A stretch of DNA of 64,000 nucleotides from Flavobacterium sp. MC2016-06 (GCF_009711165.2 NZ_WMID02000014.1:1-64000), one strand, 5' to 3'; shown: positions 9,041 to 17,602, counted from the first letter of the stretch. Notes: generated by a model from the letters alone, not told the origin. Translations and numbers: made by a program.

Positions 9041-9853
9041 TTAATTTAGCTTTTTCTTTAAAGATTCTTCCAATTCATAAAATTTACTTTCAAGAGCATG
9101 AAGTTTTTCATAAATATTAATTGGATCCGGCATTTGTTTAGAGGCATACATACTTGCATACCAAACTTCTAGAATGTCCTCAGCATAAATAGAATACATT
9201 GGATAATTTCCATCTCTATTATCCGATTTTAGAATTAATTTGCCGCTTTCTCTAATTCTATTTAAAACTCTTTTTACAACTACTCCGTCATTCTTGCTGA
9301 TAATGACATAAATTCTTCCATCTAATATATCATCAAAATTATCAACGTATTTGCCAAAAAGATAATCGCCGTCATGAATTGTTGTTGACATTGAGTTTCC
9401 TTTTATTTCAAAACATCTATAAGTTCCATTCTTAAGCATTGGCATACTAAAAGAGGGCAGACTTTCCATATATTCTGGATCTGCATAACCGTCTAAATAA
9501 CCAGCACGTGCTTTAACTCCAACAAAATTAATATTTTCCTCTCCACTTTCGTTAACAGTTATAACTTTTGGTAAATTTAAGCCTGGTCCTACCGTACCCT
9601 CATTATTTGTTGTGTTAACAAAAATGTCATTACTGTCTCCAAAAAAATAGTCGGGATTTACATTGCAGTGAGTAATTATACTTTGGAGTAAATCAAAACC
9701 AGGTTTAGTTCTTTTTCTTTCTCCATCAGATTGCAATCTACCAATAGTGATACTATCTATTGTAGTACTTGTTACTCCAATCAACTTAGCAAATGAGTTA
9801 TTATTTAACTTCATTTCGTCTATAATACGCTTTATTTTAGTATGTATTTCCAT
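9041..9853 (-). CDS. XRE/S24-family phage repressor (CI/LexA-like)
   Basis: 270 aa. It has an N-terminal HTH (NNNSFAKLIGVTSTTIDSIT, about 17-36) and a C-terminal S24 peptidase domain. The catalytic Ser154 is in KGNSM and Lys194 in VVVKRV; the likely self-cleavage bond is Ala117-Gly118 in KARAGY. The last 30 residues form a charged coiled coil. Such repressors are cleaved in the SOS response, so the tail cluster is probably DNA-damage inducible. The gene diverges from the terminator-sheath unit, with operators expected between them. Confidence 0.85.
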   Translation of the reverse strand: MEIHTKIKRIIDEMKLNNNSFAKLIGVTSTTIDSITIGRLQSDGERKRTKPGFDLLQSIITHCNVNPDYFFGDSNDIFVNTTNNEGTVGPGLNLPKVITVNESGEENINFVGVKARAGYLDGYADPEYMESLPSFSMPMLKNGTYRCFEIKGNSMSTTIHDGDYLFGKYVDNFDDILDGRIYVIISKNDGVVVKRVLNRIRESGKLILKSDNRDGNYPMYSIYAEDILEVWYASMYASKQMPDPINIYEKLHALESKFYELEESLKKKLN

Positions 9854-9917
9854 ATTTTGATCGTGGGTCTTTGTTGTGTAATATGTTTTACTTAAAGCAA
9901 AACTTCAACTATATGTT

Positions 9918-9926
9918 GCAAAACTA
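9918..9926 (-). promoter_or_regulatory. -7 box of the repressor promoter
   Basis: Reads TAGTTTTGC on the minus strand, a full TANNTTTG match, 65 bp before the repressor start. An ATTTG suited to the -33 position lies upstream. Several ATATGTT-like half-sites surround it and could be operator halves. Confidence 0.6.
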
Positions 9927-10051
9927 AATAATATATAGCAAATAATTACGTTTCTTTAGCTTTTTTTTTACAAAACACCTAATAATCAGTCTTTTTTTAA
10001 TTTTTTTCTTATAAAACAGTTGTAATTAATTTTAAAAAAACATATCATATT

Positions 10052-10116
10052 ACTGAAATTACTGCATTTTTTTATGTAATATGTTTGCAAAATCAAAACA
10101 TATGTTTTATATTTGC
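10052..10116 (+). promoter_or_regulatory. Tail-regulon promoter element, copy 3, with repressor-side features
   Basis: ACTGAAATTACTG at 10052-10064 and TATATTTGC at 10108-10116, 56 bp apart. Unlike the other copies it has a full TANNTTTG -7 box and a TTTG in the -33 region (10083-10086). It would drive 10135 and the small HTH gene at 10788. It puts the true start of the next gene at 10135, since an ATG at 10081 lies upstream of the transcription start. Confidence 0.65.
10095..10108. promoter_or_regulatory. Palindromic operator candidate
   Basis: AAAACATATGTTTT is a perfect 14-bp palindrome directly before the -7 box at 10108. Its position would let a bound dimer block polymerase. The S24 repressor encoded next door is the natural candidate. 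Confidence 0.55.
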
Positions 10117-10134
10117 TTAAAAATAATCCAACAT

Positions 10135-10710
10135 ATGATTTTAAAAGATTTTTATACCGAAAAAAAAACTGCAATAGAAACTGAATTCACTTCTAATGCA
10201 CCAACAGTACATCTTTACAGTGATGCTGTTTTTAAAACTGCTATCGAAACACCTTTAGTAATGTTTAAATACGACACTATTTCTTGGGAGACCTCTTCGG
10301 AGAAAAACTACAAAGCCGATGTGACTTTTTGCCTTTATGTTGTACTGCCAGTTGGTACTATTTCTTCAACAAGTTATGAAGAAGCATTTGAAATTGCTAG
10401 TCGTGTAGACAAAGCTGTATTGTCTAATAGTAATCTGAATGCTCTTATAGACACCAATTCGACATTTAAAGTAAAAGAAAGACAATGTAATAATGATGAA
10501 GTTTATTGGAGTAAAAACGATTACTTCATCTGGGAAATAACATACAAAACCACATTAATTGAAAACACATTAAAAAAGAAATACATCCTTTTCAACAATG
10601 GATTAAGTAACGAAGCTTTAGAAGAACTAGGGTACAACTTAACTTCTGGAATAATAGAAATAAATACCAATCAAATTGAAGGAGCTATAGATTTAAATAC
10701 CACTACTTAA
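10135..10710 (+). CDS. Tail terminator/completion-like protein
   Basis: 191 aa from ATG at 10135 (MILKDFYTEKKTAIETEF). It has mixed alpha/beta character and no membrane segment. It lies at the head of the sheath-tube region, where P2/Mu-like tails encode the terminator that caps the tube. The family is inferred from position and size; I see no decisive motif. The gene is the first behind the repressor-controlled promoter. Confidence 0.45.
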   Translation: MILKDFYTEKKTAIETEFTSNAPTVHLYSDAVFKTAIETPLVMFKYDTISWETSSEKNYKADVTFCLYVVLPVGTISSTSYEEAFEIASRVDKAVLSNSNLNALIDTNSTFKVKERQCNNDEVYWSKNDYFIWEITYKTTLIENTLKKKYILFNNGLSNEALEELGYNLTSGIIEINTNQIEGAIDLNTTT

Positions 10711-10787
10711 TCTAAGCATACCATCAAAACCGCATACAAAAACAAATCCAAAAATAAAATTTAATCCATCTCATTTAAACCTCAAAA

Positions 10788-10967
10788 ATGAAAAGAAGCA
10801 GAACACTATTAGACAAAAGAAGAGATTACGTTATCAACTACCTAAACTGTAATCAAGCCAAACAAATGAAAGTTGTGGTTTCAGAACTTTCCGACACTTT
10901 GTTCTTAACAGAACGCACTATTTATACCATAATAAACGAAGGACTTTCTACAGAAGCAAGAGCTTAA
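10788..10967 (+). CDS. 59-aa helix-turn-helix protein, possible tail-gene activator
   Basis: A short basic protein (starts MKRSRTLLDKRRDYVINY) ending with a helix-turn-helix-like stretch (VVSELSDTLFLTERTIYTII). It lies between the terminator-like gene and the sheath gene and would be transcribed from the repressor-controlled promoter. Promoter copy 4 starts 4 bp after its stop. This makes it a reasonable candidate for the protein that reads the ACTGAAACTACTG boxes. The HTH call is by eye. Confidence 0.55.
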   Translation: MKRSRTLLDKRRDYVINYLNCNQAKQMKVVVSELSDTLFLTERTIYTIINEGLSTEARA

Positions 10968-10971
10968 AAAG

Positions 10972-11035
10972 ACTGAAACTACTGGCTTTGCAGATCAAAA
11001 AAGTTGAAAAATACAGCCTTTAGTTTTAAATTTGT
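10972..11035 (+). promoter_or_regulatory. Tail-regulon promoter element, copy 4
   Basis: ACTGAAACTACTG at 10972-10984 and TAAATTTGT at 11027-11035, 55 bp apart. It precedes the sheath gene by about 230 bp; the rest of 10968-11269 shows no other feature I can support. Confidence 0.65.
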
Positions 11036-11269
11036 TCCTGCTAGCAAACAAACAAATTCACCCAAAGGCCTAGGGTAAAATTCTATTAAGAGACCAATTA
11101 TTTAAACGGTCCAAAAAATACTAATCCTCTTTTTGGGATTATAAATTACAACACTTTTTAAAAACAACAATTCATTGATTATAACAAGATTAAAAACTTG
11201 TTACAGCCATTCTTTTGCTCTTTTCTGAGTAGAACCAAAATAAATTTAAACAATTAAACATTTTATATT

Positions 11270-12436
11270 ATGAGTACATTAAACGATGTAGTGATTACTA
11301 AACTATCGGGTGGATTAGGAAGAAGAACTCCAGAACAAGACATGGTTTCAGGATTACTTTTTGACGAAGGTTCTGGAATTTTAAGTTCATTAGAATTTGA
11401 CAAAGTACAACGTTTGGTTTCATTAGAAGATGCTGAAGCCTTAGGAATTACAGCAGATTTTGATAACCATCAACAATCCGTTTATTATCAAATTCAACAA
11501 TTTTTCAGAATGAATCCTTCTGGCGACTTGTATATCATGAGAACACAAGCTGCTTCTTATGAAGATGTTGTTGGAAAAGCAATGGATATGCAGGAAAAAG
11601 CAAACGGAAACATTCGTCAAATGGCAATTATCTGTTCAAAAGCTACAACATTTGCACAAACTCAAGCAGCAGTGGCAAAAGCACAAACTCAAGCAGCTCT
11701 TGCTTATACTGACTATATGCCTTTTGAAGTTATTTTAGAAGGAAAAGGTTTTGATGCTGACACAGCTCCTTCTTTGGCTGAACTTAACGCAGAAAATGTA
11801 TCTGTTGTAGTAGCTATGGATCTTGAAAAAGCAGTTGACTATCCAAATACTGCAGCAGTTGGATTAGCACTTGGTGCTGTTTCTAAAGCAAAAGTATCTG
11901 AAAACATTGCTTGGATCGAAAAATTTAACCTTACAGGTGAAGGTTTTGCTAAAGCAGGTTTTATTGGCGGACAAGAAATTAAAACGTTAGGAACTTTAAG
12001 TGAATTAAACGACAAAAGATACATTTTTACAAAAACGCACACTGGTTTAGCAGGTCTTTATTTTAATGACAGTCCTACTTGTACTGCGGGAACTTCAGAT
12101 TTTGCTTATGTAGAAAACAACCGTACAATCAATAAAGCAACTCGTTTATTGCGTACAGCTTTATTACCAAAATTGGCTTCTCCAGTTTTAGTAGATATTG
12201 ATGGTAAATTACCTCAATCAGTTTCAAAAAGTTTTGAAGGTTTATGCAGAAGTGCCTTAGAAGCAATGGTAGCAAATCAAGAAGTATCTGCTTTTGACGT
12301 ATATGTAGATCCAAAACAAAATATTTTGGCAACTTCAGAATTAAAGGTGAAAGCAGAAATTACACCTATTGGAACTGCTCGTAAAATCTTGGTCGATTTA
12401 GGTTTCCAAAATCCGTTTGGAATCGACAAAGCATAA
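11270..12436 (+). CDS. Contractile tail sheath protein (DUF2586-like)
   Basis: 388 aa. The start (LNDVVITKLSGGLGRRTPEQ) and the C-terminal region (RTALLPKLASPVLVDIDGKL, then VDPKQNILATSELKVKAEI) match the Bacteroidota sheath family I know as DUF2586. Sheath subunits stack around the tube and contract to drive it through the target envelope. The gene is followed by the tube gene, the usual order. Confidence 0.8.
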   Translation: MSTLNDVVITKLSGGLGRRTPEQDMVSGLLFDEGSGILSSLEFDKVQRLVSLEDAEALGITADFDNHQQSVYYQIQQFFRMNPSGDLYIMRTQAASYEDVVGKAMDMQEKANGNIRQMAIICSKATTFAQTQAAVAKAQTQAALAYTDYMPFEVILEGKGFDADTAPSLAELNAENVSVVVAMDLEKAVDYPNTAAVGLALGAVSKAKVSENIAWIEKFNLTGEGFAKAGFIGGQEIKTLGTLSELNDKRYIFTKTHTGLAGLYFNDSPTCTAGTSDFAYVENNRTINKATRLLRTALLPKLASPVLVDIDGKLPQSVSKSFEGLCRSALEAMVANQEVSAFDVYVDPKQNILATSELKVKAEITPIGTARKILVDLGFQNPFGIDKA

Positions 12437-12559
12437 TTTGTTTAACCCATTACAATTCACAAACAATAAAAATTCACAAATGATATCATTATAATTTAAT
12501 CGTCGCAAATACGAATGAAAAAAATTATCGAAATCATTAAAAACACATAAAAGCTACAT

Positions 12560-12985
12560 ATGAATAAATTACCATTAATTAACGGACAACAACACAGCTG
12601 GTCATCAATTGAAGTAAGTATTGCAGGTAACATTGTTACTGGTATTACGGCTGTAAACTATAGTGACTCTGTATCTAAAGAAAACCATTACGGAGCTGGA
12701 GATATGCCAGTACACAGAGGAAGAGGGAAATATGAAGCAAAAGCTTCAATTACTTTATACAACTACGAAGTAGAAGCTATTTTAGCTGCATTACCAAAAG
12801 GACAAAGATTGCAGGATGTTAATCCTTTTAGCATCATTGTAAGTTACTTAGATGATAGTAACGAAGTTATTACACACACTGTAAGAAACTGTGAGTTCAA
12901 CTCAAACAGCAGAGGAATTAGCCAGGGAGATACTAAAATTGCAGTTTCTTTTGACTTGATCTGTTCTCATATTGAATGGAACTAA
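12560..12985 (+). CDS. Tail tube protein (gpFII-like)
   Basis: 141 aa, compact and beta-rich, with a central helix (YNYEVEAILAALPKGQ) and NPFSIIVSYLDDSNEVITHT; the end DLICSHIEWN fits a tube subunit. Size and position directly after the sheath gene are those of tail tube proteins. It forms hexameric rings of the inner tube. Confidence 0.75.
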   Translation: MNKLPLINGQQHSWSSIEVSIAGNIVTGITAVNYSDSVSKENHYGAGDMPVHRGRGKYEAKASITLYNYEVEAILAALPKGQRLQDVNPFSIIVSYLDDSNEVITHTVRNCEFNSNSRGISQGDTKIAVSFDLICSHIEWN

Positions 12986-13011
12986 TTCCATAAAACCTTT
13001 CTTCTTTTTAT

Positions 13012-13151
13012 AATAACCTGTTTAAAAAACCGACTTAAAAGAGATACCCATTATCCAATGCGTTACACAAAAAAGGAGTTCAAGGAACATGATTTTTGTA
13101 AGCATACTATATTATTTCAGCTCTTTATTAGTCCGTTTTAAACAGGTTATT
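13012..13151 (+). ncRNA. Structured 140-nt region closed by a long inverted repeat
   Basis: AATAACCTGTTTAAAA (13012-13027) is exactly complementary to 13136-13151, and pairing continues inward imperfectly to about 31 bp. A second nested hairpin pairs TTAC-CAAAAA with TTTTTGTAA around 13062-13101. There is no ORF inside. It may be a stable 3' UTR structure or a small RNA after the tube gene; no known family is recognised. Confidence 0.45.
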
Positions 13152-13157
13152 TCTCCC

Positions 13158-13213
13158 AGAGGCTGATTTGAGCATTTTCAACTTGAAAAATAACTCAAGC
13201 AGCCTCTCTTTTT
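13158..13213 (+). terminator. Hairpin terminator after tube gene
   Basis: AGAGGCTG (13158-13165) pairs with CAGCCTCT (13200-13207), with TTGAG/CTCAA inside, then a T run. Nothing else was seen in 13214-13404. Confidence 0.8.
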
Positions 13214-13404
13214 TAATTCAATCAAAGATTGATTTGAATTTCAATATCATTTTAAGATTCTTTACCAAGTAGATAGCATTTAGAATACCTCGTGTCAGGC
13301 AATAACTTATTGCCATTTTATAAGTATGAATTACAAACAATTACAGACACCACTACATCAGATACCAATTTACTCTATCATAAAAACAACAAATACACTT
13401 CAAA

Positions 13405-13749
13405 ATGGAAATAACAAAACCTAATACTGCTGATGTTCTTGATGGAAACATTACACAAGCGCAGCTAAATCAATGGAAATACAAGTATAAAAAAGTAATC
13501 AAACTCACGATTAAAGACGATGATGAGACTACTCTATTTGCTTATTTCAAAATACCTGATATGAGCATTCGCTCAGCGGTATTACAAGCTTCTAAAATGG
13601 ATGAATTTAAAGCCTTGGAAGTACTTTTTAAAAACTGTTATCTGGGTGGCGATGGCAAAATCGAACAAGAAGACGATTTACGTCTCAATATTACTACTGC
13701 ATTCTCAGATCATATTCAGCCTAAACCTGTAAAAATCGAGATAATATAA
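13405..13749 (+). CDS. Tail assembly chaperone-like protein
   Basis: 114 aa. It shares layout with 5520-5990: a KYKKVIKLT strand, then a helical segment to LEVLFKNCYLGGD. It follows the tube gene, where phages with contractile tails place the chaperone of the tape measure. The next gene, 37 bp downstream, is not an obvious tape measure. The call rests on position and the internal paralogue. Confidence 0.5.
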   Translation: MEITKPNTADVLDGNITQAQLNQWKYKYKKVIKLTIKDDDETTLFAYFKIPDMSIRSAVLQASKMDEFKALEVLFKNCYLGGDGKIEQEDDLRLNITTAFSDHIQPKPVKIEII

Positions 13750-13786
13750 TAAACCATCTTTTTCTGTACTCTAAAACACCACTATA

Positions 13787-14797
13787 ATGATCGTTAAGAA
13801 CCATACTATAGAACTAAAAGACGCCAGTGCTGCCGAAATGGCTCGCTTTAGACAAATTATGCTTGGCATTTGGCGTCAGCAAATAGAAGATGATAAGAAT
13901 GAAAGTGAAATGCTTAAATATGTTGAAAGCACTCAGCTAAAAAACAAAGAGGGAATTCAACCGAATTCACATACCTATAGCATTATAAATCAAAACAATG
14001 AATTTAAAAAATTAAAAAAAGAATCTCTGTTGACAGAAAAGTTTACAAATTCATCGTCTCATAATTACACACCTAATAATCCTATAAATTTTGTTGATCC
14101 TGATGTAAAAGAACCTATTACTCCTTTACATGCTAAAATTAATAATCTTTCTAGATTATGGAAATACAATCCTAATGCCGTTGCATGGACTAATATCGAT
14201 ATTCTTAAGTGGAAAACAACAGGAGGAAAAGATTATTTATTTAAAAGAAAAGCGCAATTTGTAAAATATTATAGTGCAGTTATAAAACATGCCGCTAAGA
14301 TTAATGATATACCAGTTTTTTTGCTAGCAGGAGTTGCATTTACAGAATTTGGCGGTAAACCTGATTGGTTAAAAAAGAGCGTTCGCGCAGGTAGAGAATT
14401 TGACTGGAGTGGACCAACTATAGTAGATAAAAACTTAACAATAACAAATCATCCGGATAAAACATCTTTTGGAGATATGGCTATTCAATTAGGAAGGGCA
14501 GGCAAAGAACTTGATTACAAAAGTTTAAATAATAATAATAATCGAGATGCTATACAAGAGTCTTTATTAGATCCTGTAATAGGAATTTATATTTCGGCCA
14601 TGCATCTAAAGAGATTAAAAAATGTTGATTTTGAAAATATTCCACCAGATAAATTAACACAGGAACAAATACAGATTATAGCTACTCGTTACAATAGAGG
14701 ATTAGAATTGTCAAAAAAGAAAATTGAGCAGAATATTTCATATGGAAAATCAATTTATAAACATAAAAAAGAAATTAATAATGCTTTAGGAAATTAA
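13787..14797 (+). CDS. Lysozyme-like protein in the tape-measure slot
   Basis: 336 aa. Residues 1-45 are helical and charged (HTIELKDASAAEMARFRQIM). Residues 45-110 are low complexity. The C-terminal 200 residues contain FLLAGVAFTEFGG and, later, IIATRYNRG, a pattern of lysozyme/transglycosylase folds, with a possible catalytic Glu in FTEFGG. Tape measures often end in such domains, but 336 aa is short for one. Alternatives are a tail-borne cell-wall hydrolase or a remnant of a shortened tape measure. Confidence 0.5.
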   Translation: MIVKNHTIELKDASAAEMARFRQIMLGIWRQQIEDDKNESEMLKYVESTQLKNKEGIQPNSHTYSIINQNNEFKKLKKESLLTEKFTNSSSHNYTPNNPINFVDPDVKEPITPLHAKINNLSRLWKYNPNAVAWTNIDILKWKTTGGKDYLFKRKAQFVKYYSAVIKHAAKINDIPVFLLAGVAFTEFGGKPDWLKKSVRAGREFDWSGPTIVDKNLTITNHPDKTSFGDMAIQLGRAGKELDYKSLNNNNNRDAIQESLLDPVIGIYISAMHLKRLKNVDFENIPPDKLTQEQIQIIATRYNRGLELSKKKIEQNISYGKSIYKHKKEINNALGN

Positions 14798-15306
14798 CAA
14801 TACTAAGCAGTTTGGATTAATAAAATTATTTGACTTTGATCTTATTTATTGAACTATTAAAAATAAAATCATTGATATATTGAATTAGTGTAATTGCCAT
14901 TTTTTTGCTTTAACCTTCAAATTTTTACATAATTGATCTAATTAAAAATTGGTTGTATAATTGCAAAAGCATAGTTTCAGTTTTTTCTTGATTCTCTAAA
15001 ATTATACGATTGTGGCTTGTGTGTTTACTTTCCTTAGAAAACTGATTGAAAATGAATTCAGCTGTTAAAGTACTAAAGGCAACTACATTTAAATCTGATA
15101 ATTTTTATTTTCTATTAACACATAATATAAACTCTAATTCGCAATTTAAAGAACTTATAACTTCTAAAAACCCTTAGATATTTTTTTTACTATATTTGAC
15201 ATGGATCTTATTTTGCTTTACTGAATCAAAATACTCAATATCAAAATTTAAACAATATTTAGTTAAGGTTTTTACTTAAAATAATTATATCAAACAGATT
15301 AATACT
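14798..15306. other. Gene-poor stretch
   Basis: 509 bp, very AT-rich. A 41-codon ORF (15052-15177) has no supporting signal. TATATTTG at 15191-15198 is a good -7 box for the membrane protein gene at 15307. Confidence 0.4.
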
Positions 15307-15600
15307 ATGAAAACAATAATACGCATATTCTTTTTTATTGGACTCTTTATGTTTATTTTTAGTTATTTTATCGATCCTTATAAAATCCATGACGGAAATG
15401 ATATCGTGATTGACGAAGATATTGTAGATTTTTTAAAAATGTTTTATGCAATTACAAGTATCCTTTTTGGATGTTTATTTTTTGCGTTTCTTAGAATTTA
15501 TAAAAATAAAAATTATATAATTTTTTCTTTTATTTTACTTATTAGCAGTTTAATCTTTTTTTTTAAAATGTTTCTATATTTTGATAAATTTATAGAATAA
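15307..15600 (+). CDS. Small three-helix membrane protein
   Basis: 97 aa with hydrophobic segments at about 4-22, 45-62 and 72-92 and short charged loops. I do not recognise the family. It has its own promoter-like box at 15191 and lies between the lysozyme-like gene and the lysis genes, so it may be an accessory or moron-type gene rather than a tail part. Confidence 0.5.
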   Translation: MKTIIRIFFFIGLFMFIFSYFIDPYKIHDGNDIVIDEDIVDFLKMFYAITSILFGCLFFAFLRIYKNKNYIIFSFILLISSLIFFFKMFLYFDKFIE

Positions 15601-15739
15601 AGTAACTATAAAAATAATGTGTTATATTTTCAAATAAACAGTATTAAACTAAACATAAATGAAGATAAAATAATAGTATATACTTCCTATTTGGCAATTG
15701 TTTTAAAATGAATAACCATCTATTTTTTTGTCTTTAATC

Positions 15740-15776
15740 TCCGTTTTTCTAAATTAGAAAAACGGATTTTTTTTTT
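15740..15776 (+). terminator. Strong rho-independent terminator
   Basis: TCCGTTTTTCT (15740-15750) pairs with AGAAAAACGGA (15756-15766), followed by ten T. It ends the unit with 15307 and isolates the lysis unit. Nothing else was seen in 15601-15739. Confidence 0.85.
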
Positions 15777-15831
15777 GCCTTTTTCTGATTTTAAAAGGCT
15801 AAAATAAAAATAAAAAAACTCATCTTCACTT

Positions 15832-15895
15832 ACTGAAACTACTGATTTACAAAGTTATAATGTTTTTAAAAAAGAGACTTTAAGAGTATCTTTAC
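15832..15895 (+). promoter_or_regulatory. Tail-regulon promoter element, copy 5
   Basis: ACTGAAACTACTG at 15832-15844 and TATCTTTAC at 15887-15895, 55 bp apart. It drives the endolysin-lipoprotein unit; the leader to 16094 is about 190 nt with no ORF. Confidence 0.65.
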
Positions 15896-16093
15896 ACTGT
15901 TATTTAAAACCATTTATCGCATCTAAAATGTGATTGCAAAAAAGCTTTTCCCGAAATTTATTTAAAGTCTGGTTCGAACCAGAAAAAAAATTTAAACACA
16001 AAAAATCTTACTGTCAAATTAAATTCCTGGTTGTTTCATAGCAATCAGAAAGGTTTTTTATTCTCAAAATCGAAATCATTAATACACACAAAT

Positions 16094-16576
16094 ATGGATC
16101 AAACAACAAAAAAACACATTGATTTACTTCATCCTTCAGTCAGGGAAGAAGTTACCAAAATTATTGAGGAATGTGATCTTGCTTTAACCGGAAAGGCCAA
16201 AATTCGCATTACACAGGGACTCAGAACTTTTCAACAACAAGAGGATCTTTATGCTTTTGGCAGAACCAAACCTGGGAAAAAAGTCACTAATGCCAAAGGA
16301 GGCCAATCTGTACACAATTATGGTTTTGCTGTAGACATCTGTCTTATTATAGATGGTAAAACAGCTTCATGGGATACTGCAAAAGATTGGGATAATGACC
16401 AAATTTCGGATTGGCAGGAATGCGTCAAAATTTTCGCCAAATACAACTGGAACTGGGGCGGAGATTGGAAAACCTTTAAAGATTTACCTCACTTTGATAA
16501 AAAAGGATACAGCGATTGGAAACAACTCAGTAAGCTAAAACGTGACAAAAAAAATTATGTAATTCTATATAAATAA
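16094..16576 (+). CDS. M15-family peptidase endolysin
   Basis: 160 aa from ATG at 16094 (MDQTTKKHIDLLHPSV). It has the L-Ala-D-Glu/D-Ala peptidase pattern: ITQGLRTFQQQEDLYAFGR, SVHNYGFAVDI (metal-binding His and Asp) and WNWGGDWKTFKDLPHFD (final His). This is the fold of T5 endolysin and CwlK. It has no signal peptide, so it would need the holin at 23258 to reach the wall. An upstream TTG start at 16031 lacks support. Confidence 0.85.
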   Translation: MDQTTKKHIDLLHPSVREEVTKIIEECDLALTGKAKIRITQGLRTFQQQEDLYAFGRTKPGKKVTNAKGGQSVHNYGFAVDICLIIDGKTASWDTAKDWDNDQISDWQECVKIFAKYNWNWGGDWKTFKDLPHFDKKGYSDWKQLSKLKRDKKNYVILYK

Positions 16577-16580
16577 AAAG

Positions 16581-17051
16581 ATGAAACACTTAAAATTAAA
16601 ATTTTTACCTTTTTTAATTGCAATTTCTTTTGCATTAACATCATGCACTTCGACAAAGACAGCGTTATTTGACCAATATTCGTATCAAAAAACGACAGAA
16701 CTGAAAGTAGAAGTCACACAATTAATGAATAAAGCTACAACTCCTTATGCTATTCATAAAAAAGAAGTTGAAACTTTATTTCTTGACATTGAAAAATTAT
16801 CAGAATATGAAAAAAATAAGTCAGACAATGAAATCACTTTTGCGATGTGGAAGATTTTAACTGATAAAGAAAAAAATCTTTTAGCTGGATTCTTCAAAAA
16901 TTGGGAAGCAAAAGGAATCATTTCACCCGTTTTTTTAGAAGAATCAAAAAAACAAGTTTTAGATGCTTTGGATTTACTTATTCAATATGAAATTAAAAAA
17001 GACAAAGAATCAAAAGATCAACTTTTAGATTTAATCAACCTCAACTCATAA
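16581..17051 (+). CDS. Lipoprotein, possible spanin-type lysis factor
   Basis: 156 aa with a signal peptide and lipobox (FALTSC, Cys22). The mature part is helical and charged. It begins 4 bp after the endolysin stop and has the place of an outer-membrane spanin; length and helix content allow but do not prove this. There is no recognised domain. Confidence 0.55.
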   Translation: MKHLKLKFLPFLIAISFALTSCTSTKTALFDQYSYQKTTELKVEVTQLMNKATTPYAIHKKEVETLFLDIEKLSEYEKNKSDNEITFAMWKILTDKEKNLLAGFFKNWEAKGIISPVFLEESKKQVLDALDLLIQYEIKKDKESKDQLLDLINLNS

Positions 17052-17054
17052 ATT

Positions 17055-17387
17055 ATGGATAACGATACATTAATAAAAGACTTAAAAGATAAATTAAAAA
17101 CTATTCTAACAGAAAGTTATAAAGACTTCAAACCAGAACTAGAGAAAGACTTAAACGCTTTTTTGGAAACATCAAAAGATAAATTAGAACGATGGGTGCT
17201 GCTCTTTTCTTCTGATGCTTTAACTAAAGAAGAATTTGAATGGCTATTAAAAAGTCAGCTTGATTTGGTGGCATTACAAGCACTTCAAACTACAGGAATT
17301 TCAAAAATAAAATTGAATGCCGTTAAAAATAATATTATAAAAACGATTCTTAAAATCATTCTTGAGATCATTGTTCCAGTTGTCTGA
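17055..17387 (+). CDS. Hypothetical helical protein of the lysis unit
   Basis: 110 aa, helical and charged, with a hydrophobic C-terminus (IIKTILKIILEIIVPVV) that may be amphipathic or membrane-associated. It starts 3 bp after the lipoprotein stop. No family is recognised. It could be a lysis accessory protein. Confidence 0.45.
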   Translation: MDNDTLIKDLKDKLKTILTESYKDFKPELEKDLNAFLETSKDKLERWVLLFSSDALTKEEFEWLLKSQLDLVALQALQTTGISKIKLNAVKNNIIKTILKIILEIIVPVV

Positions 17388-17438
17388 TTTTTTGTTTTTA
17401 AATAAATTAAAAAACATCAATTAAGCAAATTATAACTT

Positions 17439-17502
17439 ACTGAAACTACGGATTAGCGACCTCAAAAAACTTGGGTAAGGCGACTGCTTAGTTTATTTTT
17501 AC
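17439..17502 (+). promoter_or_regulatory. Tail-regulon promoter element, copy 6
   Basis: ACTGAAACTACGG at 17439-17451 and TATTTTTAC at 17494-17502, 55 bp apart. It precedes the baseplate unit starting at 17603. Confidence 0.65.
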
Positions 17503-17602
17503 AGTATCAAAATAAACACCTTCTGTCGGGTATGGCGCGCAAATCTAAAGAAGGTTTTTACGAGCAATTTTTAACAAAAACAATAACAAATAGTAACAAA
17601 AT

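Noticed and set aside
10081..10134. ATG at 10081 as start of the terminator-like gene
   Set aside because: The -7 box at 10108 lies downstream of it, so it would not be transcribed; ATG at 10135 is in frame.
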